Shown here one piece after another: positions 8,714 through 18,170 of a DNA stretch of 64,000 nucleotides; positions within the stretch are counted from its first letter, which is position 1, and each line of letters opens with the position of its first letter. The DNA lies in the NCBI GenBank assembly GCA_001282665.1, contig LN874948.1, forward strand, positions 440,212-504,211, written 5' to 3'. The notes beneath the pieces are model-generated. The model made no database searches, was not told the origin of the DNA, and was given only the letters and a program-made list of their open reading frames with translations. The position numbers were made by a program, and so were the translations under genes. Source of the stretch: Clostridiales bacterium mt11 (GTDB lineage: Bacteria; Bacillota; Clostridia; Tissierellales; Tepidimicrobiaceae).

Positions 8714-9313
8714 TTGTCAAAGATGATGAATCCTAGATTTAAAGAATGTAGAAGGCTAGGACTTAATGTATGCGGTCATCCTAAAGCCATGAATAGACAA
8801 ACCAAAGGTGCTTCAAGAGCAGATAAAAAACTATCCAATTATGGAATGCAGTTATTAGAAAAACAAAGATTAAGAGCTTACTATGGAGTGATGGAAAAGC
8901 AATTTGTAGGATATGTGCGAGAAGCCAAAAAATCTAACGATCAAACTGGATATGCTTTAGTAAAAATACTAGAATCAAGATTGGATAATCTAGTCTATAG
9001 ATTGGGTTTTGCCTCATCTATAAGACAGGCGAGACAAATGGTAGTCCATGGACATATTAAAGTCAATGGGAATAAAATAGATATCCCTTCCTATAGGGTA
9101 AATATAGGAGATGAGATTTCATTAAAGGAAAGTTCAAGAAACATAGAACTATTTAGAGATAATTTCCTTTCAAACAATTTCAATGTATATCCTTATTTAA
9201 AAAAGGATATGAACAATTTTTCAGGTAAATTTATAAGATTACCCGAAAGAGAAGAAATACCTATAGAAATTGAAGACCAGTTGGTAGTAGAATTCTATTC
9301 AAGGCTCGTATAA
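8714..9313 (+). CDS. rpsD: 30S ribosomal protein S4, zinc-free-type paralogue
   Basis: The 199-residue product has the S4 core ADKKLSNYGMQLLEKQRLR and the S4 RNA-binding domain SRLDNLVYRLGFASSIRQAR ... VVHGHIKVNG. S4 binds 16S rRNA and starts 30S assembly. The N-terminus MSKMMNPRFKECRRLGLNV lacks the four-cysteine zinc knuckle seen in the other S4 type of Firmicutes, so this is the C-minus form. I chose TTG at 8714, with GGAG 9 bases upstream, because it gives the usual MSKMMNPRFKE start; an ATG at 8699 is too close to the ribosome site. It is isolated from other ribosomal genes and sits behind a Fur-type box. Confidence 0.93.
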   Translation: MSKMMNPRFKECRRLGLNVCGHPKAMNRQTKGASRADKKLSNYGMQLLEKQRLRAYYGVMEKQFVGYVREAKKSNDQTGYALVKILESRLDNLVYRLGFASSIRQARQMVVHGHIKVNGNKIDIPSYRVNIGDEISLKESSRNIELFRDNFLSNNFNVYPYLKKDMNNFSGKFIRLPEREEIPIEIEDQLVVEFYSRLV

Positions 9314-9317
9314 AATA

Positions 9318-9356
9318 GATGAAAAATGGGGAGGTAATTCTCCCCTTATCTTTCTA
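9318..9356 (+). terminator. Rho-independent terminator
   Basis: GGGGAG / CTCCCC stem with a 6-base loop (9328-9345) downstream of the S4 gene. The T tract is interrupted (TTATCTTTCT), so termination may be partial. Confidence 0.65.
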
Positions 9357-9371
9357 ATCTACATATTTATT

Positions 9372-10121
9372 TTAATAAAAAGTCTTTACTTCAAATTTAT
9401 TCTTTAATTCTTCAGTCTTACTCAAATATCTTTCTTGTTGTTTAAGCCCCATAACCTGTTGGCTGATTTGTTCTTTAACTTCCTCTAATGAACTAACAGA
9501 TGCTTCTTTTCTATAGTTTACTTTAATCAAGTGGTATCCAAATTGAGTTTTTATAGGTTCACTTAACTCATCTTCTTTTAACGCAAAAGCTGCCTGTTCA
9601 AATTCTGGCACCATTTTGCCTCTAGTAAATTCTCCTAAATCTCCACCGTTTTCCTTGGAAGGACAGCTGGAATATTTCTTTGCTGCTTCTTCAAAAGGTA
9701 ATCCTGCTTTTATTTCTTCGTATATTCTTTTAGCCTCTTCTTCTTCACTAACTAGAATATGACTTGCTCTTACTATTTCTGGTACTCTAAAATGCTCCTT
9801 ATGTTCATTATAAAACTTAATTATGTCTTCATCAGTAGCCATAACTCTGGATAAAAGTTTATTAATAGCATATTGTTTTAAAAAGCTTTCCTTAACCTTT
9901 TCTAATTCTATATTAAAAGCTTCTTCTTTATCTAATCCATTTTCAATAGCTTCTAAATAGATCAATTCTTGATTTACCAATTCATCTGCAATCTTTTTCA
10001 TGCCTTCTGGTGAACTAAACTGAGCTGCTGTTTGTGGTCCTAATTGATTTAAGAAAACATATACATCCTTGTCAGTTATATCTTTTCCGTTTACTGTTGC
10101 TAGTACCTTGATTTCATCCAT
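9372..10121 (-). CDS. Parvulin-type peptidyl-prolyl isomerase
   Basis: The 249-residue protein has an N-terminal helical SurA/PrsA-like chaperone part (about 1-110). A parvulin (PpiC) domain follows, with VRASHILVSEEEEAKRIYEE, then YSSCPSKENGGDLGEF and FGYHLIKV. There is no signal peptide or lipobox, so unlike PrsA it is expected to stay in the cytoplasm. It would catalyse cis-trans isomerisation of X-Pro bonds. Start ATG 10121 follows AAAGGAG. It is a monocistronic gene convergent with the S4 gene. Confidence 0.92.
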   Translation of the reverse strand: MDEIKVLATVNGKDITDKDVYVFLNQLGPQTAAQFSSPEGMKKIADELVNQELIYLEAIENGLDKEEAFNIELEKVKESFLKQYAINKLLSRVMATDEDIIKFYNEHKEHFRVPEIVRASHILVSEEEEAKRIYEEIKAGLPFEEAAKKYSSCPSKENGGDLGEFTRGKMVPEFEQAAFALKEDELSEPIKTQFGYHLIKVNYRKEASVSSLEEVKEQISQQVMGLKQQERYLSKTEELKNKFEVKTFY

Positions 10122-10219
10122 ATCTTAATTTCTCCTTTTTAGTTATTTACACACTTATATTGCCTTTTAGACAGTAACACATAAGGTAACCCTTGTCAAG
10201 CTAACTGAACTCCATGAAA

Positions 10220-10705
10220 TTAATCTTTGGTGAATTCTATAGCTCTCCTATCTATGCTGCTAGAATGGTCGATTATTTTTCTTTTATATTCCTCATCCAT
10301 CAGTGGTGAAGTAAGTAGAAAATCTGCCGTTGATCGATTGTTGGCAACGGGGATATCGTATAGTACTGCAATTCGTAACAGTGCCTTTACATCTGGATCA
10401 TGAGGTTGAGCTTCTAAAGGATCCCAGAAAAATATCATAAAATCTATATCTCCCTCTGCTATTCTAGCGCCAATCTGCTGATCTCCTCCTAAAGGTCCAG
10501 ACTTAAAAGCCTTGACAGGTAATGAAACTTTATCCGAGATTAACTTTGCAGTAGTTCCTGTTCCGCATAAGAAATGTTTTCCTAAGGTATCTTTATTGAA
10601 TTCTACCCACTTTATTAAATCCTTCTTTTTATTATCATGAGCAATAAGTGCTATACGCTTTTGTTTTTCCATTTTCATAGTTATAAAACTTTTTTGCAAC
10701 TCCAT
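10220..10705 (-). CDS. mgsA: Methylglyoxal synthase
   Basis: This enzyme converts dihydroxyacetone phosphate to methylglyoxal plus phosphate, a bypass of lower glycolysis under phosphate limitation. The 161-residue product shows IALIAHDNKKKDL, the phosphate loop GTGTTAKLI, SGPLGGDQQIGARIAEGDID and the catalytic region FFWDPLEAQPHDPDVKAL. The ATG at 10705 follows AAGGATAAA; two more in-frame ATGs downstream are possible starts. It has a slightly long N-terminus compared with the family. Confidence 0.94.
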   Translation of the reverse strand: MELQKSFITMKMEKQKRIALIAHDNKKKDLIKWVEFNKDTLGKHFLCGTGTTAKLISDKVSLPVKAFKSGPLGGDQQIGARIAEGDIDFMIFFWDPLEAQPHDPDVKALLRIAVLYDIPVANNRSTADFLLTSPLMDEEYKRKIIDHSSSIDRRAIEFTKD

Positions 10706-10785
10706 TTTATCCTTCCCCCCCAAGCTTCTATTAGTAACTGTCCATATAACTATAATAAAGGATGTTTTCATTTTTTGCTAGAGTG

Positions 10786-10829
10786 AATAAAAAACTGCCT
10801 AAAACTTATTTTTAGGCAGTTTTTTATAT
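10786..10829. terminator. Bidirectional rho-independent terminator
   Basis: Inverted repeat AACTGCCTAAAA / TTTTAGGCAGTT flanked by A and T runs. It lies between the repeat-protein gene and mgsA and ends the sigma-factor operon on the minus strand. Confidence 0.88.
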
Positions 10830-10836
10830 TTACTTC

Positions 10837-12036
10837 TTATAACACTAGTTCCCCCATATTTGCATATAAGATATCTTCTTCTACTAATTCTTTCTTCTTT
10901 TCTTTTAATGCTGATACAGCACCAAAGTTTTCCTTTACCTTGTTTTTTACCATTCCTAACTTTTCATCTGGAGCTACAACCAAACCATAATTAGTTATGG
11001 ATTCAACCTTTTCATTAAATTTTTCATAATCCAAATCCTCTTCAAGAACTAACTTTCCAAAATTTCTTATGTTTATTTCTTCATCTAATTCCTCTAATTT
11101 TCCTGCTAGAACCATTTTTCCATTATTTTTAATTAGTCTTCCCTTTATAACCTCTATTTCTATATCCTCATCGCCTAATATTTTTAATACTTCATCAACA
11201 TTTCTGTCATTACAAACTATATCTTCACACATCAACAACTTTATATATTCATCAATCTTTGTGTCTCCCTTTAAATATATCTCTACTCCTCCATCTACAT
11301 ACAAAACAGCATCCTTATATCTTTTTATTGAATTATCATCTATATATAAATCATCATCTATATACTTAGCTCCTGCTGGAATTATAGTTTTATCTATTGA
11401 ATAATATTTATCTATATATTTTGATAATACTTTTTCATTTTCATCTGTCATAATTATCTTAGATAGAACTTGAAGATTGGATATCTTTTCTTTGAATAAA
11501 TCCAAATCAATATCTTCCGTAATTAGCAATTTTCTAATAGCCAATTTAGAATTAGAATTTAAACTGTTTAGAAATTGATTTGTCATCTTTATAGTGTCAT
11601 CAATTAAAATATATCCACTATTATATCCTTCAAGTTCTCCATTTATAATAGTCTTTGATTGTATAATACCTGTTAATCTTTTAGGAATCATTGCCTCTCC
11701 ATTTATTATCATAGAATATATCTTTTCATCTATCAATGATACATCTATATCTTCTGTTAAAGTCAACTTACCATTTAAAATAATAATAACTGAATACGGA
11801 AGACATTCTAGGTACTCTCTGTCAATATGGAGTTCCCCATTTTGGCTTATGACCTTTACGTCTGTTGGTACTTTCATACTAGCTCCTATATTTTTCATTT
11901 TACAAGTTTTAAGAAGCTCTCGGGATCTATCGCTTTCTATAAGAAAACTTATATTTGATATTTGAGAGATCTCCTTAGATATATCTTCGTTAATATTTCT
12001 AACATCTAGTAACCCTATGTTTTTAATCTTTGACAT
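10837..12036 (-). CDS. Repeat protein downstream of an ECF sigma factor, unknown function
   Basis: I do not recognise this 399-residue protein. It is soluble, rich in Ile, Asp, Glu and Lys, and has internal repeats. GKLTLTEDIDVSLIDEKI (88-106), RKLLITEDIDLDLFKEKI (168-185) and GKLVLEEDLDYEKFNEKV (327-344) share a pattern, and shorter NG(E/K)L units lie between them. This suggests a solenoid or beta-helix-like fold. It begins 11 bases after the stop of the sigma gene, so the two form an operon. It could be an anti-sigma partner or a structural protein controlled by the sigma factor. No transmembrane segment is visible, which argues against a classical membrane anti-sigma factor. Confidence 0.8.
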   Translation of the reverse strand: MSKIKNIGLLDVRNINEDISKEISQISNISFLIESDRSRELLKTCKMKNIGASMKVPTDVKVISQNGELHIDREYLECLPYSVIIILNGKLTLTEDIDVSLIDEKIYSMIINGEAMIPKRLTGIIQSKTIINGELEGYNSGYILIDDTIKMTNQFLNSLNSNSKLAIRKLLITEDIDLDLFKEKISNLQVLSKIIMTDENEKVLSKYIDKYYSIDKTIIPAGAKYIDDDLYIDDNSIKRYKDAVLYVDGGVEIYLKGDTKIDEYIKLLMCEDIVCNDRNVDEVLKILGDEDIEIEVIKGRLIKNNGKMVLAGKLEELDEEINIRNFGKLVLEEDLDYEKFNEKVESITNYGLVVAPDEKLGMVKNKVKENFGAVSALKEKKKELVEEDILYANMGELVL

Positions 12037-12047
12037 CTTACTACCCC

Positions 12048-12503
12048 CTATAAAATATTTTTTAACATCTTCATAGACGTGCTTAACCGAGATCTTACAG
12101 TAGAATCTGGTATACCTAATAACTCACCTATTTCCCTACTATTTAACAGCATTTTATATCTAAGATATACAACTTCTCTATTTTTTTCAGGTAGTCTATC
12201 CAATAGGTCATTTATAGCTATTTCCTCTTCAAAGCTTTCAATTTGATTAAATATCTCATCGTTTTCGTATAGTAGAATTCTACTGTATTTCCTGATATTG
12301 TCTATATTCTTGTTTTTTATTACCCTAAAGAACCAGCCCTTTATTTGATATTCATTCATATTTGTAAATATATCCTCTCTTTCCAATGCAGAAACATAAG
12401 CCTCTTGTACAAGATCAAAAGCTCTATCCTCATTTCTAGTAAGAGATTTAGCATAGGCAATGAAATCCTTATTGTATTTCTTGTATACCATATAAACATT
12501 CAT
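12048..12503 (-). CDS. RNA polymerase sigma factor, ECF (sigma-70 group 4) family
   Basis: The 151-residue protein has the two conserved parts of ECF sigma factors. Region 2 is YAKSLTRNEDRAFDLVQEAY followed by WFFRVIKNKNIDNIRK, which bind the -10 element. Region 4 carries the helix-turn-helix LLDRLPEKNREVVYLRYKM ... SREIGELLGIPDSTVRSRLS, which reads the -35 element. Start ATG 12503 follows GAGGAAG. It forms an operon with the repeat protein and is divergent from a DUF4349 lipoprotein. These are possible targets or partners, but no recognition sequence can be derived here. Confidence 0.92.
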   Translation of the reverse strand: MNVYMVYKKYNKDFIAYAKSLTRNEDRAFDLVQEAYVSALEREDIFTNMNEYQIKGWFFRVIKNKNIDNIRKYSRILLYENDEIFNQIESFEEEIAINDLLDRLPEKNREVVYLRYKMLLNSREIGELLGIPDSTVRSRLSTSMKMLKNIL

Positions 12504-12673
12504 AAAATCACTTCCTCGGTTAATGCTTTCATATATAACGAATGAATATCAAAAACTGTCCATTAAAAATAATATTTATTTTTCGATATTATATATTCTA
12601 TTAAATAATGTAACTATTTTGTAAATTGAGTTTTCTAATTTTCCCTATATAATGATTATAAGAGGTGAAAATG

Positions 12674-13543
12674 ATGAAAAAATTTCAAAAATTTTTAGCA
12701 TTAACTATTACCTTGTTTTTACTCCTTTTATCAGTAGTAGGCTGTGGAGCTAAAAAATCAAGTGATAGCAACGCTCCTAATAAAATCAGTTCAGTTTCTA
12801 CTGAAACTGTAGAGGATTCTGAGAATATTGAAACTAGTCCCTTAGAACCTGAAAAGGTAATTACTACTGTCTTTATCCATCTTGAAACCACCGAATTTGA
12901 AAAAGCTAATCAAAACTTAAATGCTTTAATATCTAAGCATAAAGCTTATATTGAAAACTCTCAAATAAATTATAACAAATATTACAATAATAAGAGCTAC
13001 AGAAATGGCAGTTATATGATTAGAGTTCCAAAAGATAATATATCCCCTTTTAAATCAGGACTTAATGGGATTGGCAATGTAATCAGTGAAAACACTACTA
13101 AACAGGATGTAACCAAAGAATACAGGGATACTAAATCTAGATTAAAGGTTATTGAAGTTAAAGAAGAAAGAATTTTAGCCCTTCTATCTAAAGCTGAAAA
13201 AATGGAGGATATAATCAAATTAGAAAATGAACTTAGTAAAACCATATATGAAAAAGAAAAGCTCAATACTAATCTAATGACTATTGATGACAAAGTAGAT
13301 TTTAGTACCTTTGAAATCAATATTGAAGAGGTAGAAAGATTGACCAATCAAGAGACTACGGATACCACCTTTGGAAACAAGCTGATTAATGCCTTTACTG
13401 ACTCTTGGTTTTCTTTTAAAAATGTATTAGAGGAATTGATAATTTCCATTGTGTATATATTTCCCTTTGCAGTAGTCATTGGAATAATAGTCTATTTTAT
13501 AATTAAATTTTTAAAGAAAAGAAAAAATAGCACTAAAGAATAA
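12674..13543 (+). CDS. DUF4349 lipoprotein
   Basis: The 289-residue product has a lipoprotein signal ending in the lipobox LSVVGC and a Ser/Glu-rich linker. The DUF4349 core spans about 60-230, with a coiled-coil region around TKEYRDTKSRLKVIEVKEER. A C-terminal transmembrane helix (about 250-275) is followed by KFLKKRK. It is therefore anchored at both ends, with the core outside the cell. The function of DUF4349 is unknown. ATG 12674 has AGAGG 8 bases upstream; GTG 12665 and ATG 12671 are weaker alternatives. It is divergent from the ECF sigma operon, which may regulate it. Confidence 0.88.
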   Translation: MKKFQKFLALTITLFLLLLSVVGCGAKKSSDSNAPNKISSVSTETVEDSENIETSPLEPEKVITTVFIHLETTEFEKANQNLNALISKHKAYIENSQINYNKYYNNKSYRNGSYMIRVPKDNISPFKSGLNGIGNVISENTTKQDVTKEYRDTKSRLKVIEVKEERILALLSKAEKMEDIIKLENELSKTIYEKEKLNTNLMTIDDKVDFSTFEINIEEVERLTNQETTDTTFGNKLINAFTDSWFSFKNVLEELIISIVYIFPFAVVIGIIVYFIIKFLKKRKNSTKE

Positions 13544-13637
13544 AAACCACAAATTATTTATCTTTTTAATCATTTGAAGTTATTTAACTTTTCTGATAAG
13601 ATTATAATTATTGATAATAACTGGAAGGAGTGATTTT

Positions 13638-15074
13638 ATGGATTTTAAACTTGGAAAAGGTGGAGACGTTAGGGTAATACTTGTACTTAAAGATGCAACT
13701 TCCTTAGAAGATGGCAACAAGTTATATTCCTATTTAAAAGAAAAAGAACTATTTAAAGGGGATTCTGGTGAAGTTTATTCTAATATTTCTTACTCTGGAG
13801 ATAAAATTCTGTTATTAGGGCTAGGTGAAGAAGATAAAATAACTGCAAATTCCTTAAGACAGGCTTTCTTTAAAGCTGGTAAAGAGCTTATAAAGTTTAA
13901 AGTTGAAAGTGTAGATATTTCTATTCCTGAATTTAATAATACTTCCTATGAATCTGCAATTCAAGCTGTAGTTGAAGGTTTACTGCAATCAGAGTATAGT
14001 TTTGAAAAATATTTAACTAAAAAGAAAACTATTCCTACTATAAAAGATGTCTATCTTGATGTATTAAGCGAAAAAGAAAATTTAACTACAAAAACTATAG
14101 ATGAAACCATAAATCTAATAGATGGTATATTCTTAGCAAGAGACCTTGCTAATGAACCTGCTATGGTAATGACTCCTGAAAAATTGGCAAATAGTGCAAA
14201 GGAAGAATTAGAAAAATTGGGAGTTGAAGTTGAAATCTTTGGAAAAGAAAAAATAGAAGAATTGGGCATGGAAGCTTTCTTAGCAGTTTCCAAAGGCTCT
14301 AGCAAAGAACCACAGCTTATAGTTATGAACTATAATGGTGATACTAGTTCTAATGAAAAATTAGCTCTTGTTGGGAAAGGATTGACATATGATTCTGGTG
14401 GATACTGTATAAAAACTCCAGGTGGTATGCTTACAATGCATTGTGATATGGCAGGCTCAGCTTCAGTTATTGGTACTATGAAAGCTATTGCTAAGTCAAA
14501 GCTTAAGAAAAACGTAGTGGGCGTTGTAGTAGCTTGTGAAAATATGATCTCTGGTGATGCTTATAAAACAGGGGATATTATAGGTTCCATGTCAGGAAAG
14601 ACCATAGAAGTAATTAACACCGATGCAGAGGGAAGATTAACCCTTGCAGATGCATTATGGTATGCTGTTAAAGTTGCTAAAGCTGATAAAGTAGTAGATA
14701 TCGCTACTTTGACAGGAGCTTGTGTAGCTGCATTAGGAAATATAAATACAGGAGCAGTTACCAATAATGAAGAGTTTATGAATGATGTTAAAAAAGCTAG
14801 TGAAATTTCTGGTGAGCTAACATGGGAACTTCCACATAATGATGAGTATAGAGAACTAATAAAAGGTACTTTTGCTGATTTGAAAAATTCTACCACAGGA
14901 GGAGCTGGCACAATAACCGCTGGTTTATTCTTAGAACAATTTGTGGATAATACTCCATGGGTACATTTAGATGTTGCAGGCACTGCATATATTTCTAAAG
15001 AGATGGGATACCTACCTAAAGGTGCTACAGGAGTACCAGTAAAAACTTTATATTATTTAGTAAAGGAATATTAA
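13638..15074 (+). CDS. pepA: Leucyl aminopeptidase, peptidase family M17
   Basis: This is a 478-residue cytosolic metallo-aminopeptidase that removes N-terminal residues from peptides, usually as a hexamer with two metal ions. The M17 signature NTDAEGRLTLADAL is present, as are the metal ligands in GKGLTYDSGGYCIKTPG and MHCDMAGSA. The start ATG 13638 follows GGAAGGAG with good spacing. It is transcribed alone and ends in a hairpin. Confidence 0.95.
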   Translation: MDFKLGKGGDVRVILVLKDATSLEDGNKLYSYLKEKELFKGDSGEVYSNISYSGDKILLLGLGEEDKITANSLRQAFFKAGKELIKFKVESVDISIPEFNNTSYESAIQAVVEGLLQSEYSFEKYLTKKKTIPTIKDVYLDVLSEKENLTTKTIDETINLIDGIFLARDLANEPAMVMTPEKLANSAKEELEKLGVEVEIFGKEKIEELGMEAFLAVSKGSSKEPQLIVMNYNGDTSSNEKLALVGKGLTYDSGGYCIKTPGGMLTMHCDMAGSASVIGTMKAIAKSKLKKNVVGVVVACENMISGDAYKTGDIIGSMSGKTIEVINTDAEGRLTLADALWYAVKVAKADKVVDIATLTGACVAALGNINTGAVTNNEEFMNDVKKASEISGELTWELPHNDEYRELIKGTFADLKNSTTGGAGTITAGLFLEQFVDNTPWVHLDVAGTAYISKEMGYLPKGATGVPVKTLYYLVKEY

Positions 15075-15079
15075 TACAT

Positions 15080-15106
15080 AAGGCTAGACAAATTTGCCTA
15101 GCCTTT
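15080..15106. terminator. Terminator-like hairpin between pepA and the phosphate transporter
   Basis: Stem AAGGCTAG / CTAGCCTT in the 36-base gap between two convergent genes. The T tract is short on both strands. Confidence 0.7.
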
Positions 15107-15110
15107 AATC

Positions 15111-16769
15111 CTATCTCAAATCATTTCTTCTCTTTTCCCCAAATAGTTCATCCTTAGTATACATTGCTATTTTATATATATGATCTCCAATTCTTTCAAG
15201 ATGACCTATTATGTCTATAAAAAGTACTCCTGAATCTACATTACAGGATCCATTATTAAGTCTTTTAATGTGATTTTCTTGAAAAGCTTCACATAAATAA
15301 TCCACTCTATTTTCAAGCTCAACTATTTTTATTATTCCTTCTTCATCTCTATTCCTAAGTAAGTGAATTGTAATATCAAACATTTCAATTAATGTCTTCT
15401 CTATTTCCTTTAATTCATCTATAGCTTCTTCTGTAAATAAAAGTTTACTATCCACTTTCTTTTTACATAACGAAGATATCTCTATGACCCTGTCTGCCGA
15501 TCTTTCAATATTGTTTATACTGCTTATCATTGCAGGAACCATAATGGACTGTCTCTCAGTTAATTCCCTCTTCGAAAGTTCTACAATATATCTTGTTAAA
15601 TCCTTTTGCATCTGATTTATATTAGTCTCATTATCTGCAATTGGAGCCATCCTTTTCATATCATCTGCATATGCCATATTCATTACGTCTATTATCATCT
15701 TTCTTAAAATTTCAGTTCCTCTGACGATTTCAGACCTAGCTGCTTGTAAAGCTGCAACAGGAGTATCTAAAAGCAATTTATCTAATAGTACTTTTTCTCC
15801 ATTAACTTCACCTTTTGGTCTTATTACCTTGTTAAGAAACTTCACATAATATTTAGTCAGTGGCAAAAATATTATAGCGTTTATTGAATTAAACAATGTA
15901 TGGGAATTGGCAATGTATACCGATATATCCCCGTTAGGGTGTAAATAAGATGTTACAAATATAATAATCTTCATAAATATAGGTAATGTTAGTCCAGTTA
16001 ATATGACACCAAATAGATTATAAAAAGTATGAGCCCATGCAGTCCTTCTGGCATTAATATTACCTGTCATACTTGCAAGCTGTGCTGTAAGACAGGTACC
16101 TATATTATCCCCTAGCATTATACAAATTGCCGATTGTAAATCCAATAACCCCGCTTGACTAAGTACCATGACAAGTCCAATTGTGGCAGCACTACTGTGA
16201 ACCATAGCCGTTGCAAATGCACCTAAAAAGATTCCCACTATTGGTATAGAGGCATAATGGGTAAAAAAATAACGCAAAGATTGGCTTCCTTGCATATAGG
16301 GAATTCCACCATTTAATATCTTTAGCCCTAGAAACATCATTCCAAAACCCATCAATGCTTGCCCTATATTTTTTAGCTTTTTATTCTTTCCAATATTATT
16401 TAATCCGAAACCTATTCCCAATACAGGAAGTGCTATATCTGTTAGTTTAAATTTAAAACTAAATGCCATAAGCTGAGCAGTTATAGTCGTCCCAATATTA
16501 GCACCATAGATAATTCCTATAGCTTGAGGCAAATTCATAAGACCCGAATTGACGAAACCAACAGTTAACACCGTGACCGCCGTACTACTTTGGACTATTG
16601 CTGTAACAAAAATACCTACTAAAAAAGCAGACCAAACTTTACCAGTCAAGACCGTTAAAATTTTTTTCATGGTTTCCCCTGAAGCTTTTTCTAATCCATC
16701 CCCCATCATATCAACACCGTACATTAAAAGAGCAGTACCACCAATTACGCCAAATATTAGTTCTTTCAT
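15111..16769 (-). CDS. Na/Pi cotransporter (NptA-type) with C-terminal PhoU-like domain
   Basis: The 552-residue protein has an N-terminal membrane half (about 1-300) with the duplicated family motif QSSTAVTVLTVGFVNSG (about 61-77) and VHSSAATIGLVMVLS. A cytoplasmic PhoU-like helical half (about 340-545) follows, with NNIERSADRVIEISSLCKK and IGHLERIGDHIYKIA. It would import phosphate with Na+. Start ATG 16769 follows GGAGG. It stands alone. Confidence 0.94.
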   Translation of the reverse strand: MKELIFGVIGGTALLMYGVDMMGDGLEKASGETMKKILTVLTGKVWSAFLVGIFVTAIVQSSTAVTVLTVGFVNSGLMNLPQAIGIIYGANIGTTITAQLMAFSFKFKLTDIALPVLGIGFGLNNIGKNKKLKNIGQALMGFGMMFLGLKILNGGIPYMQGSQSLRYFFTHYASIPIVGIFLGAFATAMVHSSAATIGLVMVLSQAGLLDLQSAICIMLGDNIGTCLTAQLASMTGNINARRTAWAHTFYNLFGVILTGLTLPIFMKIIIFVTSYLHPNGDISVYIANSHTLFNSINAIIFLPLTKYYVKFLNKVIRPKGEVNGEKVLLDKLLLDTPVAALQAARSEIVRGTEILRKMIIDVMNMAYADDMKRMAPIADNETNINQMQKDLTRYIVELSKRELTERQSIMVPAMISSINNIERSADRVIEISSLCKKKVDSKLLFTEEAIDELKEIEKTLIEMFDITIHLLRNRDEEGIIKIVELENRVDYLCEAFQENHIKRLNNGSCNVDSGVLFIDIIGHLERIGDHIYKIAMYTKDELFGEKRRNDLR

Positions 16770-16799
16770 TTAATTTCCTCCATCGTAGGGTTTTATAAA

Positions 16800-17065
16800 T
16801 ATATTTTTACCATATTAAATTATATAACTAAATTGCGCTAATGTAAATGGATTAAAATAGGTCCTTTATTATATTTAAAATTAATTCCATAAAGTCCTCC
16901 AATATATGGACAATTTTGAGTTTCTATCCGTTATTTATTTAAGAAGCATTTTCACAATAATTATAATTTAATTCTACTAATATCTTAACCATTTATAAAA
17001 TTTCCATCATATCTATCAAACAATTAATTATCTTAAATATATAATTAATTATTTCAATGTTTTAA
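16800..17065. other. Divergent intergenic region, very AT-rich
   Basis: No gene is visible in the roughly 265 bases between the Na/Pi transporter start and the ABC operon promoter. The stretch is very rich in A and T. The only clear signal is the promoter listed at 17066. Confidence 0.5.
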
Positions 17066-17094
17066 TTGACATTTTTAATTTTATATATTATCAT
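17066..17094 (+). promoter_or_regulatory. Sigma-A type promoter of the ABC exporter operon
   Basis: TTGACA (17066-17071), a 17-base spacer and TATCAT (17089-17094). It lies about 55 bases before the start of the ABC ATPase gene. Confidence 0.7.
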
Positions 17095-17148
17095 AAATTT
17101 AATGCTGTATTTGGAAAATTATATCCATTTTGAAAGGGGTTGTTGTCT

Positions 17149-18159
17149 TTGACAAATTATGCTATCGAAGTTAGTAATCTAAAAAAAGAATTTAATATTA
17201 AGAAAAAAAGACATCTTTTTAAAAAAAGTAACAAAGAAAAAGAGATATTTATAGCAGTAGATGACATAAATTTCAATGTTAATAAAGGTGAAATCTTTGG
17301 CTTTCTAGGTCCTAATGGTGCTGGTAAAACTACTACTATTAAAATGATATCGACTCTTTTAAGGTCTACTTCTGGAACAATACTCGTTAATGGTGTTGAT
17401 GTAGATAAAAATCCAATAGATGTTTTGAAAAACTTAGGAACGGTATTGGCTGGAGAAAGGAGTACTTATTGGAAATTAACAGGACGGGAAAACCTGGAAT
17501 ATTTTGCTGCCATGAATGGCATTACAGGTAAAAAGGCTAAAGAGAAGATAGACTATCTTTTAAATAGATTTAATCTTGAAAAAAGAGCCGATGAGACTGT
17601 AGAAAAATACTCAACAGGCATGAAACAAAGGGTTGCACTTGCTAAGGCTTTAATTGCAGATCCAAAAATTTTAATATTGGACGAACCAACTTCAGGATTA
17701 GATCCTCAGTCAGCAAGAAACCTAAGAGAATTAATATTAGAGATTAAAGGAGAAGGTAGAACCGTACTCCTTACCACTCATTATATGGAGGAAGCAGACC
17801 AATTAAGTGATAGAATTGCAATAATAGACCACGGCAAAATAATAGCAATGGATACTCCTCAAAATTTAAAAAACAGTTTAAATAAAACTACTATGGCAAT
17901 ACTGGAATTGAGTGATTGGAATGATGAGATTTCAAATAAACTTAAAAGCATAACGACTTTAGAAAACATTCATTCCAAGTTTAATGATGACACTCAAAGA
18001 TGGGAAATCAAATTTCACATATCCAATGGTTCTGATACTGTAAGCAGATTGATATCAAGTATAACCTCTCAAGGCATTAAAATCATAAACTTTAGCGTAG
18101 AAGAACCGACTTTAGAAGACGTATTTATTAACCTTACAGGTAAATCCTTAAGGGAATAG
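17149..18159 (+). CDS. ABC-2 type transporter, ATP-binding protein
   Basis: The 336-residue ATPase has Walker A GPNGAGKTTT, the signature YSTGMKQR, Walker B ILILDEPTSGLDPQ and the switch histidine in LLTTHYMEEADQL. A C-terminal extension of about 90 residues follows, as in drug or polysaccharide ABC-2 exporters of the NatA/DrrA kind. The TTG at 17149 is chosen because AAGGGG lies about 9 bases upstream; earlier TTGs are too close. It is the first gene of a three-gene operon with two different permeases, suggesting a heterodimeric membrane part. The substrate is unknown. Confidence 0.93.
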   Translation: MTNYAIEVSNLKKEFNIKKKRHLFKKSNKEKEIFIAVDDINFNVNKGEIFGFLGPNGAGKTTTIKMISTLLRSTSGTILVNGVDVDKNPIDVLKNLGTVLAGERSTYWKLTGRENLEYFAAMNGITGKKAKEKIDYLLNRFNLEKRADETVEKYSTGMKQRVALAKALIADPKILILDEPTSGLDPQSARNLRELILEIKGEGRTVLLTTHYMEEADQLSDRIAIIDHGKIIAMDTPQNLKNSLNKTTMAILELSDWNDEISNKLKSITTLENIHSKFNDDTQRWEIKFHISNGSDTVSRLISSITSQGIKIINFSVEEPTLEDVFINLTGKSLRE

Positions 18160-18170
18160 GAGGATAAAAA

